This document shows, in pieces, positions 12,656 to 25,700 of a stretch of 64,000 nt of DNA. Position numbers and translations under genes: made by a program. The notes under the pieces were generated by a model. The model saw only the letters and a program-made list of their open reading frames with translations. It did no database searches and was not told where the DNA came from. The stretch is from Saccoglossus kowalevskii (taxonomy: Eukaryota; Hemichordata; Enteropneusta; Harrimaniidae). Every line of letters starts with the position of its first letter. Position 1 is the first letter of the stretch. The stretch is taken from the NCBI RefSeq assembly GCF_000003605.2, contig NW_003122440.1, forward strand, positions 63,937 to 127,936. Direction: 5' to 3'.

Positions 12656-15328
12656 GGTCTTTGAAATAACAGTACGTACCACTAATTCAAGTTGTACGTG
12701 TATGCACGGTGGGTAATTAATACATCAGACATATACTATAATGTGTGCGTTTTTTAATTTTCGATTAAACAGAATTATCAAAATATAGTCGTCATTACTT
12801 ATTTAAATTATTTTAAAATGCCGTTATGATATATATAACATATAAACATCAACGTTTGTGATTAACACAAAACATGAGGATAATGTTCCATGAATAAATA
12901 ATATCGTATGTGCGTGTCGTGTGAGTATTAATAGCGTATAGCCTTGAAGGAAAAAAGAACATGTCACTTTTGAAAAAAAAAATGTAAAATATTTATGGGG
13001 ATAATTGTGTCAGATAATGTTAGATTTGTTTTCAGGATTGTATGGTAAAATTCAAATGATTAAAATAAATATTGAAATCACGTTATATTCAACAAACGCG
13101 CGACAAAAATCAGGGCTTCAGTGACGTCATCACATGCTTGATTTTAACTCGTAAATATTGAATGTATGGTGGTATGTAAATCCATCAATCGTGAAGGTCA
13201 CGTGCCGCCTCTCACGCCACGTATGTTCAGTAACTAGTGGTTGGGCACGTTTCGAGATTTTTACATGATTGTACTTAATATAAATCTTCAGTGTAAAATG
13301 AGTATGTGACCGGAAAATTCATCAGCAACAAATTACAATCGGTCCGTTAGAAACCTTTAATTCAAAATAGACTATAATTGATTTTACCACACTACAGTAC
13401 ACTATATTATCACAATAACCGAACAGAGTGTATTCGCTACATTTTCTCACAAATACATTTGTTGCAAAAATTGTAGCGGTATCGAAAATGAACTCTTTAT
13501 TCATAGTGGGATGGAGTGAGTGGCGCTTTCTGAGCAGTGATGCAGCCTCCATGACCACATATTTCGAAAAGTGCATCTCATCTTAAGCTGTAATTGCTAT
13601 CCAAACACCACGGTCGAATGGTTATACGAGTTTCTATTTCGATACATTCCATGTCTCCCTAGTTGAACATTTTCCAATTTCGGGGATGACGTAGAGCACG
13701 ACTTCTGGGAAGACTGTTTCCTTTAGAATATAATTGCCTTACCATCAGACAGATTCTTACTCTGGATAAATGTAACGTGAAACTTAATTAGAACTCTTAT
13801 AAAAAAGACTTGTTTTTCCGCCTCAACTACGAAGTGGCCATTGTATAACGCAGTCCTATTAAAAACAGCAACATCATATGATTATAAAAAAAACATTATT
13901 ATGAATTCACAATAATGCCACACACCAAGTAATAGTTCAATTGTATTAAAATGTCAACCAAGTTGCTGTTTGTCATACATGATGCGATTGTCGTTTAGGA
14001 TTTTCAACTGACTCTGATATCATATGATCAAGCTATTTCCACTAATACAACTGCCCACTGGGTCTCTAGTTGTACCCAAACTTTCAATTCTGATATTCAG
14101 TGAAGTAAAATGAAAGGTCATAATTCATTTGCTTCGAATGTTGTGCTACATGTACTATTTTAATACAGTGGCATATGTCATACCAATGAGACACCCTTGT
14201 GATCACATTAAAGAGTGCTCATGGTACGCATATGCAAATAACTCCAACACAGATGGGAAATGTGTTCGAGCAAACACAACATCGTTTCCAGCTGTTTGCA
14301 GCTTATTTAACTTCAAATCCGAGATCGCGCGGTATTCTCGTAGACGGAGACCCGTTGACAAATACTTGAAAATAATTACCAAGAAACTACAAGCGAGTCG
14401 TATTATTTTCTTGAGACTCGCCGCCTCAACAAGCGTGTGATAATGTACATCATCCACATTAAGAGACTCTGTTACGTATCTAGCGCTATCGCACCTCTCT
14501 AAATTGTCCCACTCAAGCTGTCACACTCAGTAGTTAACTTGCACTTACACAACTACGCCGCCATTATCCAATACATCTTCGTCACGGAGAGTAGAACGTA
14601 AGACAAAACAACAAAGCTTTTCATTATTACAACATGTAACCCACAAGGCATCTAACAATAATAACCAAATTAACTACAGTTTATCGGGCAAAAAACGATT
14701 ATACTCATATTCCTATTCAATAGTTGTACGTATGAATGCGTTCTAAATGAATTGATTCTCGTAATAAGAACAAATCCAATCATTTTGAATCTAGATGAAA
14801 AAGAGCAACATCAACTCCACAGCCGGTGGTTGATGAACTGTGCATTAATCATAGATACACATTATGCAATCATCAATTGGTCATATATTGAGCAATGCAT
14901 TGTGAATGAGACTTGCATAATGAACTATAACATGGATAGTTTGAACTGTCATAAAAACGTAGATATTACTATATACAATGAATATATAAAATCGAACATG
15001 TAAGACCATAGAGTTCAATACACTATCACATCTGATGAATAGAACTGGTTTGCTTGTGAAAAAGGACCACGCCCATAAAACTGACCACATGGCCAGTCTA
15101 ATGTTATGCAAAATAGGGTGACTAGAAATAAAAGCAGAGTTGTAGCACCCAAAGTCCCAAACATATAATTTGACAGTCCATAAAAGGTCAGTAAACAAAT
15201 ACTATTAATGTAATCACTACTATTATTACTAAAGAGTAAATTTTTAAAAGGAAAATCAACAATTATCAAAAACTGGACAGAAAATGCACATAGAAACAGA
15301 TACACCCCACTGCAAGAAACACGAAAAG

Positions 15329-15402
15329 TAACATAACATAACATAACATAACATAACATAACATAACATAACATAACATAATATAACATAACATAACATA
15401 AC
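15329..15402. repeat. Pentanucleotide microsatellite (AACAT)n
   Basis: About 15 copies of a 5-bp unit with one imperfect copy. It reads as repeated Met-Leu-Cys-Tyr-Val in a minus-strand frame; not a gene. Confidence 0.97.
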
Positions 15403-18385
15403 GAAGGTGAAAATCTCTTTGACTAACATAAAGAGATGCCTGATGAATTTAAGGTAGGAACTTCTCTATTCACATTGGCCACATTACCTGCCCTAAATCC
15501 ACAGGCGAGGTTCCAACCCATCCTTGTCTTTCCATCAACGTACATGTACAGAAGCAACAGTAACGAAAACCGTCTACCTCTGTGCCATTAAAGAGTGATA
15601 ATGAGGTTAGGTATTGTCTCGCCTCAGTCCCATAATTTTCTAATGAAGCTATAAAAAGATTTTAACTTGTACAACTATTCGAGTAAATCTATGAAATGTG
15701 TTTTTTTTCTCCTAGCCAAACCTGAAAATACTTGCAGTGCACCTTGTTTAATATCGCTACTCTCTTTATTTGGGAACGTCAACTCGTATTTAACGACTAG
15801 CTGAACTAATGGTTCTCATACTCATGTTTATTAACCAATTTTTTAATCACTATTCAGTATAAAAAATATGAACTTTAACTCGTTATTTTTTATTATAGAT
15901 TTGGAGCGCAGCATACGACCTTCAGTTATGCATACATCCCATCCCACTATATACAACGTGCTTGACTATTGAAAAAAACATCTTGTTTGTATAGAAACAC
16001 AAAAAGAACCTCGTAAAATCAATCAATCGTACTTTATATAAAAACCATTGGTGAAAATTCTCTTAATTTTATTTTATCAAAATTCATTATGTGTATTGTT
16101 TGACACTATCCATGTTTGAATGCACAATCCTTGATCCGTGATAACATTGCCTTTACTTTTCCGTAAATTGGTTAGTGGCATTAAACGCGGATGCTTGTTG
16201 TCTACATCCTTGTGTATTTTTATTTCCATTGGATAAAAAGAACGGTATATGGGTATATGGGATATAGACACGTATTTGAAGTAATAATAACTGTAATTTT
16301 TCTAGGTATTACATGAAATAATACACGACTAAAATTACTTGGTGTTTACCTAACAATGACGAAAATTATATTAAGCAAAACTGAACCGTACATCACAAGT
16401 TTGACTTCCGGGTTCGCTTTACATGACATGTCATATACAGAGGGCGTTTTCCTGTCGTCTATAGCTTAGTCGCTTTACATCGGCTGTGCCGTTTCAGGCG
16501 TATTACTCCCTAACGAACATTCCACCTCGTCATCTTATCTGCTGTTGCAATATCTGCAAATACATTGACCACAACTGTCGTATTCAATGGACCACTCTTC
16601 AGCAATTATTTATGTTGAGCCTTTATTACTAAAACAGTTGTGGATGCACGGATTATGTTCCATGAAGCGAATGAGAGATGTTCGATTACATCATGCATCC
16701 CATCTCACTCTATAAGCTACACGTGATGCATTGACAGATTAGTAAAAAAAAACCATAAATTAATTTATAAAAAAATAATTGTAGAAGTGATTCGCCTCTT
16801 TCGCATTACATAAACTGAACGTGACATTAAAAGAGAAATGGGTGTGATTTATAAATATAGTCACAGTCAAGTAAACCGTGCGCTATCCAGAAGAAATGTA
16901 AATTCTATGATCTTCTTTGGCTGCAAGAGAGAAGTAAACCAATTTTCTATGGTTATCATTCCTAGCCAACTGAAGGACAATTATGTAATATAATAATTAC
17001 ACAAGCAGCAGTTTTCTTTGCGACAGCCTCATACAGCAGTTCATCCCTGGTGCTTATTTATATTTTTTATCACATCATTCACATAAGTTTCTGTTACGTC
17101 ACTGTCAACATATTCTCTTGATTATCGTTTTTTTAGCCAAAGCATGAAGGTTGAATTCCACTTTTACAAGCCCGTGAACTAGCGCCTTGGCAACTCGAAA
17201 AAAGAAAAAAAGTAAGGCAGGGATGGGATTGTAGCCTCGTGTAGTGTGCAAATCAGTGTGGGTGATAATAAAATAAATTCACAATAATAACTATCGTTAG
17301 CTACCAGGGGAATGAATAAAATAATAGCGCACATTATGTATTGCATGCTACATTATTCAGCGTAATTTGAGATGGTTTATACAGTGCTATTTATCAGACA
17401 CGGGGAAACACGTGGTACTTATGACGAAGATGAGAATTGACAGGGTGCGGCGTGGGGCATATGCTGCATGTACGATTTCACGCCAGCTGCGGAGAGTCAC
17501 GATGTAATATACTAGTAGTGAGTGGATCTGTCACGGGTTTGTCGAAATGAGAAATAGCACATCGGATCAATCCGGGTAATGGGGCGGGGAGGGTGTTTGA
17601 AAACATCACACACATCAATGTAGAATACTGCTAAGTATACCATATTGAGAAGTTAAGCCACATGATTGACTCCACCCTAATGAGCAATGTCCATCATTAT
17701 GGAATGATGTTGTTTAACCAGCCAGGGAATTGATACCCTACTGCTCTGTTTTTATTAAACCAATTTTATTTTTATGTACTCATTTCCCACATCTGCCTCC
17801 ATTCATACATGCTGTACTCCTTATCCGCAGATAACCCACATATTTACAATAACGAGCAATTCATTACTTAAAGCAACACTCACCACTGAGTCCCAAATAT
17901 TCACAATGAATTGTGTCCATAATTATCAATCGCATCATTAATTGTCCTCGATAAATGTGTCAATCCATTTTCAAAAGTGCGGCATATCGTATTTCTTTCG
18001 TTTTGCTGTTGTTTCCATTACTGTCTGACGAATTATGTGAAATTATGTCTTTAAGAGGTAAGATAAACCCGCAATTTTTTCAAGTGTTTGAACTTGACCT
18101 ACAGTAAATGAGATATTTGGTCCAAAATTTCCAATGACATATTTGAAAAATACATTAATATCTTGAACCATAATTTGGCGGGAAACATATGGTTAAATAA
18201 TAAGAGTATGGTGTGACGTATTGGTGACATGTTGGTGAAATAATGCTAGTAATAACCATTAACAAATTTTACAATATTTATATTACGCAATAGTCATAAT
18301 TCGTGTTATAAAATTACATGCGTGAACAATTATTGTGACGACAGGACACAAAATAAATCGGTCGTTTTTTAGATTTCTGACCGGG

Positions 18386-18976
18386 TTTATTATCTTGTTT
18401 CCTGGTTCGTACCCACGGATTGATTATTTTGTTTCCTGGTTCGTACCCACGGATTGATTATCTTGTTTCCTGGTTCGTACCCACGGATTGATTATCTTGT
18501 TTCCTGGTTCGTACCCACGGATTGATTATCTTGTTTCCTGGTTCGTACCCACGGATTGATTATTTTGTTTCCTGGTTCGTACCCACGGATTGATTATCTT
18601 GTTTCCTGGTTCGTACCCACGGATTGATTATCTTGTTTCCTGGTTCGTACCCACGGATTGATTATCTTGTTTCCTGGTTCGTACCCACGGATTGATTATC
18701 TTGTTTCCTGGTTCGTACCCACGGATTGATTATCTTGTTTCCTGGTTCGTACCCACGGATTGATTATCTTGTTTCCTGGTTCGTACCCACGGATTGATTA
18801 TTTTGTTTCCTGGTTCGTACCCACGGATTGATTATTTTGTTTCCTGGTTCGTACCCACGGATTGATTATTTTGTTTCCTGGTTCGTACCCACGGATTGAT
18901 TATCTTGTTTCCTGGTTCGTACCCACGGATTGATTATCTTGTTTCCTGGTTCGTACCCACGGATTGATTATTTTGT
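18386..18976. repeat. 34-bp minisatellite, 17 full copies plus a partial copy
   Basis: The unit contains GTTTCCTGGTTCGTACCCAC followed by GGATTGATTATYTT. All copies except the first base-variant one at 18388 are identical apart from a single C/T position in TTAT(C/T)TTG. Reading copies in order, that position is C T C C C T C C C C C C T T T C C, then T in the partial copy. Such uniformity points to recent expansion or strong homogenisation, so copy number is likely to vary between individuals. Confidence 0.97.
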
Positions 18977-21900
18977 AATCTCGAGTGCTTGTCTCTTTGT
19001 CGGTTGAGTGCGTGTCCCCTGTGATCCGAACATGCGTGCAATTTGGTGATTAGTCAATGAATGCTAATATTGGTATTTATACATTTATTAACAATATTTG
19101 AATAACTTTGTTAAAAAGATAACAAAGAACATCTCATCTCATCCCATCCCATCCCATTGCTATCACACTGAAATTATTATGTGGTATGTTTATGGATTAA
19201 GATCGGCTTTTTTAAAACTTATATTCCACAATAAAAGTGGCCTTTGACGATACACATATATTGTGTTTAGCTCTAATTGTGTAAGTGTTTCTCAACATAT
19301 GTGAGAAGATTACGTGTTTCTACCATTTCCCACTTAAACCAACCTAATAAACAAGAACATGCGAACTCAAACTCGTTGACAGTATTTCATTTTTTTAAAC
19401 ATTTCACGCACTTCTAAATGTAATTCTGTCATGTTTGAAACCATTGTAGCGTAAAAGTGTAACTTGTAGCGCCAAGTAATTAAAGTGTTCTATAATAGCA
19501 ATGTTTCGATCGTTTCAGATCCAGGCTTTGAATTGGTTGATAATTATTGTCTCGTAGAACATACGACCCTAAAATGAGATGCACTTACTCTCATTTCTAC
19601 ACACACCAACTCCGGTAACCCAGTATAATATATACGTACATTAATATATCAAGCCACGTGGAAAACAACTTGGCATTGTATGTGGTAATTACATAGTCAA
19701 AAGTGTTGAATTTTTGTTAATACGTACGAATCATTTCACGGTAACCGAGGTAACATAACCGACCTTCGCATTAACATGATACCAGCTGTCGTATAAATTC
19801 AGTGGTGCACACAAACGACTTATCACGAGTAGATCACGCATACGTTCAAACATCATATGTGCACTTGTATCACACAATATATTTCTTACAAAAATCATTA
19901 ACTGAAATCCGAATCTCACAGTTGATCAATATTATAGTTAGAACGGCACCTTTATATATGGGAGTACGGGAGGTTTACCCACATGTGGCTTTTTACTGGC
20001 GGCGTACATATCGGATCGATGTAACCATGCTATTTTAATGAAATGTAATAACTCAGAGTTGCAAAGGATGTCGGCGTTTTTTTGTATGGTATGTCCCGCC
20101 GTTGGTAGCTGTATGGTATGTGCTTAACGATTACAAGCAGCGGTAGTAGCAAGAGGAAGTCTTTATTTATATCTCTGTAGAAATAGTGGTGATAATGAGT
20201 GAAGTATGCGTGAAGGACGGTTTTATACGCAATCGTTGCCTATTTGCAGACGAGATTTTCTCCCACGCTGGGCTCGTTCTGACGGTTACCTGGCAAACCG
20301 AGTAAACACAATTCTGTACATTCTTCCCACTAAACTCACGTTGCTAAACGCGGCTTGCGATCTCGCCGATGAATGACGCGATTACGGTGAGCACTCGCTA
20401 TAATGGAACCAAAAGTCGCCACAGGGGCCCGATATTGCATGCACAATGAGCCAAAGTGCAAACACAGTAGACGCGTCCGTTCCCGGTGTATACAGAATGG
20501 AGTTATTTTCCACACATGTAACGTATAATGTCACCAAATCCAATATACATCCGCGCTCGTCAACTTTCCCTGACCTCTCTAAAACAACACACATAATAGT
20601 ATACAATGCGCTTTTCTTGTCTTATGTGGAAAAATACATAAATATAAACGTGTTCGTTATAGAACCTTTAACATATAGATGAAAATTATAGGTTGCGCGG
20701 GAAATCTACTGGTAAGTATTCCGAGTCTAAATTTACATGTCACGACAATAGTGTGACGTAGGAATCAATGAAAAAAAACGTCGTCTCCATTTTTCATTTA
20801 CAAATAGATAATATCCATACTATTGGAATTACATGTGATTCATTGGATAGATGGGTATTTGCTCAGTAGTGAATTATTTATTAAGTGACATAATACACAT
20901 GCTACCACAACATAGGAGACGTACAGGCTGGGTCCATTGTGCTTCTTTGTGTAGCGCTTTGCTGCTGAATCAATCAATCAAGTTTTAAATCATTTGATTA
21001 ATTCAATGGATAATACGTTTCAACATTGGCTTTCGGGTATAAATTTATATCCATGTTGTTGTCGTTGATATTTTGCCCATGCGAATACCAGTCGGGCGCT
21101 TAAGCTGTTGCGCATAAATGCCGTCGTCTACAATACCGCCCCCACTGAATTAACGAAGAAGGACTTTTAAAATTAGAGGGCGCACTTACTTTGTAAATTT
21201 GCATTGTCGATCAATTTTCCTCAACGCTGATTATCGCTAGTTTACCATCATTCATGCGATTGGGAAATTTTATTTAAACCATACATATATTCACGATTTC
21301 GAGAAAGCATTCGTAACATAATTTCGCTCACTACTACGCTGCCGATATCGTAAATGCATTGTGACTTCGTTATAATAATATAAACAATTTTATAATGAAT
21401 TTCCTGATATAATGAAAACGTACCATGTCTCACGACCTCAATGTATTATGTGCAAAGTGTTCGTTATAACGGGGTTACAATGTATTATGTGCAAAGTGTT
21501 CGTTATAACGGGGTTACAATGTATTATGTGCAAAGTGTTCGTTATAACGGGATTACAATGTATTATGTGCAAAGTGTTCTATACTACTATACTACCCTAT
21601 ACATCATCTGAAAGCTTATTTAAAGGTAAATACATTATGCATATGCCGAAACAATGACGGCCAGTTTCGCTATTTTTCATTTTTATTGTTCCGACTATAG
21701 AAAACGTTTTCAATCACGCGAATGCCTGATGTTGTAGGCTAAACAAGCGCGCCTCGGTTTTCCATTATCTGCCTTGTTTTGTAGTCACGGTAAAACAATA
21801 CAGACATGCCATAAAAACTCCGTTGTAATAAAGAACTAAAACTCGGTTAAAACTCCAAAATTGGAAACTCCAACAACTCCAAAAATGGCGACGTTTGTAT

Positions 21901-22182
21901 ATGGCTGTCAGCCCATAGCTAAATTATAAGAAAGATACATTACGTCTGTATACAAATACTGAATGTAAATACTGAATATCTATAAGTATTAATAGTTTGG
22001 AAATATTTGTTTGAATATTAGTTTGATTTGTGGGTTCAATTCGACGTTTACAATGCGCGGTTAAAACAATGCCTGTTAATTCGAACATACTCTACTTGAC
22101 GACCATCGCTCTTTATTGTTGATGTGTTCGCTGATTATACGACCAAGTGATTCCACTGACCATATTTTTGTTGCTTTTACAG
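18977..22182. other. Non-coding stretch directly upstream of the first visible receptor exon
   Basis: No recognisable exon. It contains a short CATCC-type pentanucleotide run (about 19129-19158) and the 39-bp repeat at 21439-21579. Because the exon at 22183 begins at a splice acceptor in phase 0, this stretch is most likely intron 1 of the receptor gene. Confidence 0.6.
21439..21579. repeat. 39-bp tandem repeat, 3.6 copies
   Basis: Copies start at 21439, 21478, 21517 and 21556 (last one partial), differing at about one base. The unit begins CAATGTATTATGTGCAAAGT. As 39 is a multiple of three the array stays open and reads as a 13-residue repeat (…CIMCKVFVITG…) in an 81-codon plus frame. No splice context or homology supports coding. 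It has the same period as the large array at 47445-48887, but the sequences are not alike. Confidence 0.95.
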
Positions 22183-22763
22183 AACGTCCACCCGATGTAT
22201 CTTCGCTTAGAGTCGGCAGAGAGTTTCCAAGCGTACGCCATCAAAAAAATCCTTCATCGTAATGGGTGGTTCCAGTATTCCATTCTTGCAAGTGAAGAGA
22301 CGCCATCGCAGGCATTTCTACAGTACTTAACCAACGTCACCTCATCCCTGACATGGACAGTCAAAGGCACGGTTTTTTCTCGTGATAAACGTGACATAGA
22401 TCACGTGTTACACAGCGCTGCCAAAAGCAAAACGCGCGTTTTTGTGCTGCACGCGACGCCGGAATACTCGTCTTTATTGTTTCGAGCGGCGAAAGACTTC
22501 GGTTTATTGGACGCCGGCAATGTGTGGATAGTCGCAGAAACTGTTATAACAAACCAACCTCAGTATTTAAAACATTATCCAATTGGATTAATTGCTGTAC
22601 AGTTTGTAGACAGTGGTCATATAGAGTCAAAAATTCACGATTCCGTGGAATTAATTGCTAGGGCTTCCGTTAATAAAAACTATATTTCCAACATAGCGTC
22701 AAATAAGAGTTGTTGGTCTAAACCAACACCGGATAAATTAGAGTATGGCAGGGAATTCTATAG
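22183..22763 (+). CDS. GluN3-like receptor, exon 2: amino-terminal (LIVBP-like) domain
   Basis: The acceptor TTGCTTTTACAG precedes AAC at 22183 and the donor GTGAGT follows at 22764. The exon is 581 nt, enters in phase 0 and leaves in phase 2 (…TTC TAT AG). The product begins NVHPMYLRLESAESF, matching the segment after strand PVLS in GRIN3 (PFHLQL…). It contains a potential N-glycosylation site (NVT). The ATG at 22147 is not the start: it lies in the intron just upstream of the polypyrimidine tract. The phase-0 acceptor fits an upstream exon ending in phase 0, as the exon at 53319-53765 does. Confidence 0.9.
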
Positions 22764-25700
22764 GTGAGTATTTGAACAAGTTGCACACAATCTATGTATT
22801 GCATTTTCTACTAGCCATCTTGACAGAAATTTTGGTCCAGCATAAAAAGACCACCTACCTAATAAACCATACTAACCATGTTTAAATGTGTTTCATCGTG
22901 CAACAAATATGCGCACGTCATTATGTACCAGCGAGGTGGGATGGGGATGGAGTGGTGGTTGTATAAGTACCTCCGATTTTCATCTATAGAAGAGAGGAAA
23001 TTATCCGCCCACGCCCTATGCGTAAATGCAGAACCATGGCAAGGGAATGTATCTCTGTGTGTGAAAAGTGTGTTTTTTGTGTTTCTTATTTTGCATATAT
23101 TTTTTAGTCATTATTTATCAATATTGTTTTAGGGTAAATATTCAAAAGGAACTCAATTATTTCGTAATAATTCATCGGAGCCCTTTATTCCATATATACT
23201 TTATTCTTAACAAGTATATCAAGTTGAATGTCCACATATCTAAGATCATTGAATCATCTTCTGTGCATTGATTTGTTTACAGCGCCTTAGTACAAACGTC
23301 CTTTATGGGCCAAACAGGATATATTAATCTAGATGAAGAGGGAAACCTAAACAATGCAACCTACATAATATTAAATTTAGTCAAAGACCAAAACAGATTA
23401 TCCTACTGGAAAGAGTTGGGTAAATGGGAAAACGGCGACTTTTCAATGGAAGCAATTATCTGGCCTGGAAATTCAGTCAGTTTGCCAAACGGAGTTAATA
23501 CGGAGAAGGTATTGATAGTCGCCAACATAGAAAAGCCTTTTATTGTTGTGTCTACGCCGCTGGACGTCTCCTTTGACTGTTTGACCGGCGTGTTGTGTTT
23601 GCAGGCTGTCAACGGTACAAGGGAAGACATCGAGAAAGCATTCGCTGAATATGACGAACCGACCGTACATGGAAATTATACGGATATGAAACGTTGTTGC
23701 TCTGGGCTTGGCATTGATTTGATTGAGAGCTTACGTATCGACGTTGAATTTAATTATAATTTATATCTAGTGGCCGACGAGAACCATGGTGCTTTCGAAA
23801 ATGGACAGTGGAATGGTATGGTTGCTGACCTTTTAAACGGTACAGCTGACCTGGCCCTCAGCTCATTCAGTATTACGTCCGAGAGAAGCAGGGTTATTGA
23901 CTTCAGCAGCCCATTCTTCCACTCAGGGTTTTCTACATTGGTTGCCAAAAAACAAGTGGAGCCGCAATTGGATTCCTTTTTAGAGCCACTGGATTGGTCT
24001 GTATGGATCCTGGTATTCGTCACTGTAAACATAGTAGCTATTGCCATTACCATCTTCGAATGGATGAGCCCATACGGCTTGCACCCACGCGGTCGGAACC
24101 GACACTACACATTTGGACTTCCATCTGCGCTGAATATTGCGTTCTCTATTCTGTTCAGTCACACTGTGAAAAGTAAGCCACCAAAATGTATGACTAGTCG
24201 CTTTCTCCTCAATGTATGGGGAGCATTTTCATTCATCTTCTTTGCGAGTTACACAGCGAACTTAGCGGCTTACATGGCTGGCCAAACGTCACATTTGCAA
24301 ATAGATGGGATCAATGATGAGAAGGTAAGTCGTTTGCGCATATCAAGACGATCCCTAATTAGCATAATCGTACAGTGAATCCGGAAGTACGATAGTTGAT
24401 GGATTTGGTTACTATCGTTTACAGGTATTTAAAGTAATTCGTATTCTTTCTCGGGTTCACTTCAACTTTCCACTAAATTAGCAGTCTGAATGGCGTTAGG
24501 GTAATTCACGAATCGCGAATTAACGAGTCGGTGATGAATCACAAAGAATGCAATGACTTTTTTCCCATTTCTTTTCGATTCTCAAAAAATGTTTGCTTTT
24601 ATCTATACTTTTCAATAATCAGTTACTTTCTCTTTTATTGCCCGGATTGCGGATCTGCTACTCAAATCCTGAGCTGTTAATTTTTCAAATTATTTCTGTA
24701 TGTGGTCTGTATTTGCTACTAGGAATTAGTGCGTTCAAGCCATTGAGTACTTAAGTTTGAGTATACTCTATAACTTGCTACCATCACTAGGGTTAATCCG
24801 CGACATCACCGATGTACGCATATTTTTTATTACTTGGCCTAGAAGTGTTCTAGCCTTCATAGATTACATACTCACAGTTTAGTTCATTGTCATATACAAA
24901 AATGCTTTGATGTCAGTGCATGTTTTAACATCCTAGTTTACACAGTGAGCTTTAGCTTGACAGGGTAGAATTAAATTAATTAATAACATTATTGCTGAAC
25001 CAACTATTATATGATTTATGAAAGATAGTGAACTGAGATTGAATTTTCGGCAAATGTTAAAAGACCTCATACAATAAACATGCATTGTTTATACCATTTA
25101 CTGTAAATATTCTATGTTTAATTTGTGTATTAATTGAAATATAATTGAAATAATATCGGACAAAGTCCAACCTTAAAGCGTGCTAAATTATATATGCATG
25201 TCGTACAATGCGTGTACTCAACCTTATTCTTACACCGGCTCTACGTGACTGTGACTGTATGAATTTAACTTCCTTGTACATGCCATTCTTCGCTACCAGT
25301 ACATCTCACTCATGAAATGAAGCTAACGCAGTCACCTGGCAAGAGCGTGAACAAGTCCGCCATTTCGTTCACTGTTCAATCACCGTTTGCACTGTGCTAA
25401 CGGGAGTGACACCAGTTTCGTTCGCACATTATCACTTTATATAAATCAAAGTGATCTCTGGTAATCCCGTGATGATAAATGATGGTAAACTTGATGTTTT
25501 GCACTCAACTGGTCTTTATATGTAATTTATGAACGGCGAATTTTAAAGTTTATTTGCTTCCACTTCCGGACCAACACCATCGTCCGAATCGCACGGTTTA
25601 TTGGTGCCAGCTCCACCAACCCGTTCGGGATCAGCCTGGGAAAACACGTATATTATGTTAAACAAATGGCCAAGTTTGATTGGATGCGCCTGTTGGAAAG

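Larger units (their letters stand above)
10892..18385. other. Non-coding stretch after the gap
   Basis: No recognisable exon. Open frames of about 100-120 codons (for example 11169-11525 minus, 14129-14440 plus, 14881-15198 minus) have no family motif, and some overlap equally long frames on the other strand. The stretch contains a palindromic site (12642-12655) and a microsatellite (15329-15402). Confidence 0.55.

Noticed and set aside
14129-14457. Overlapping plus and minus frames of 103 and 84 codons
   Set aside because: Frames on both strands over the same bases with no family motif or splice support; treated as chance.
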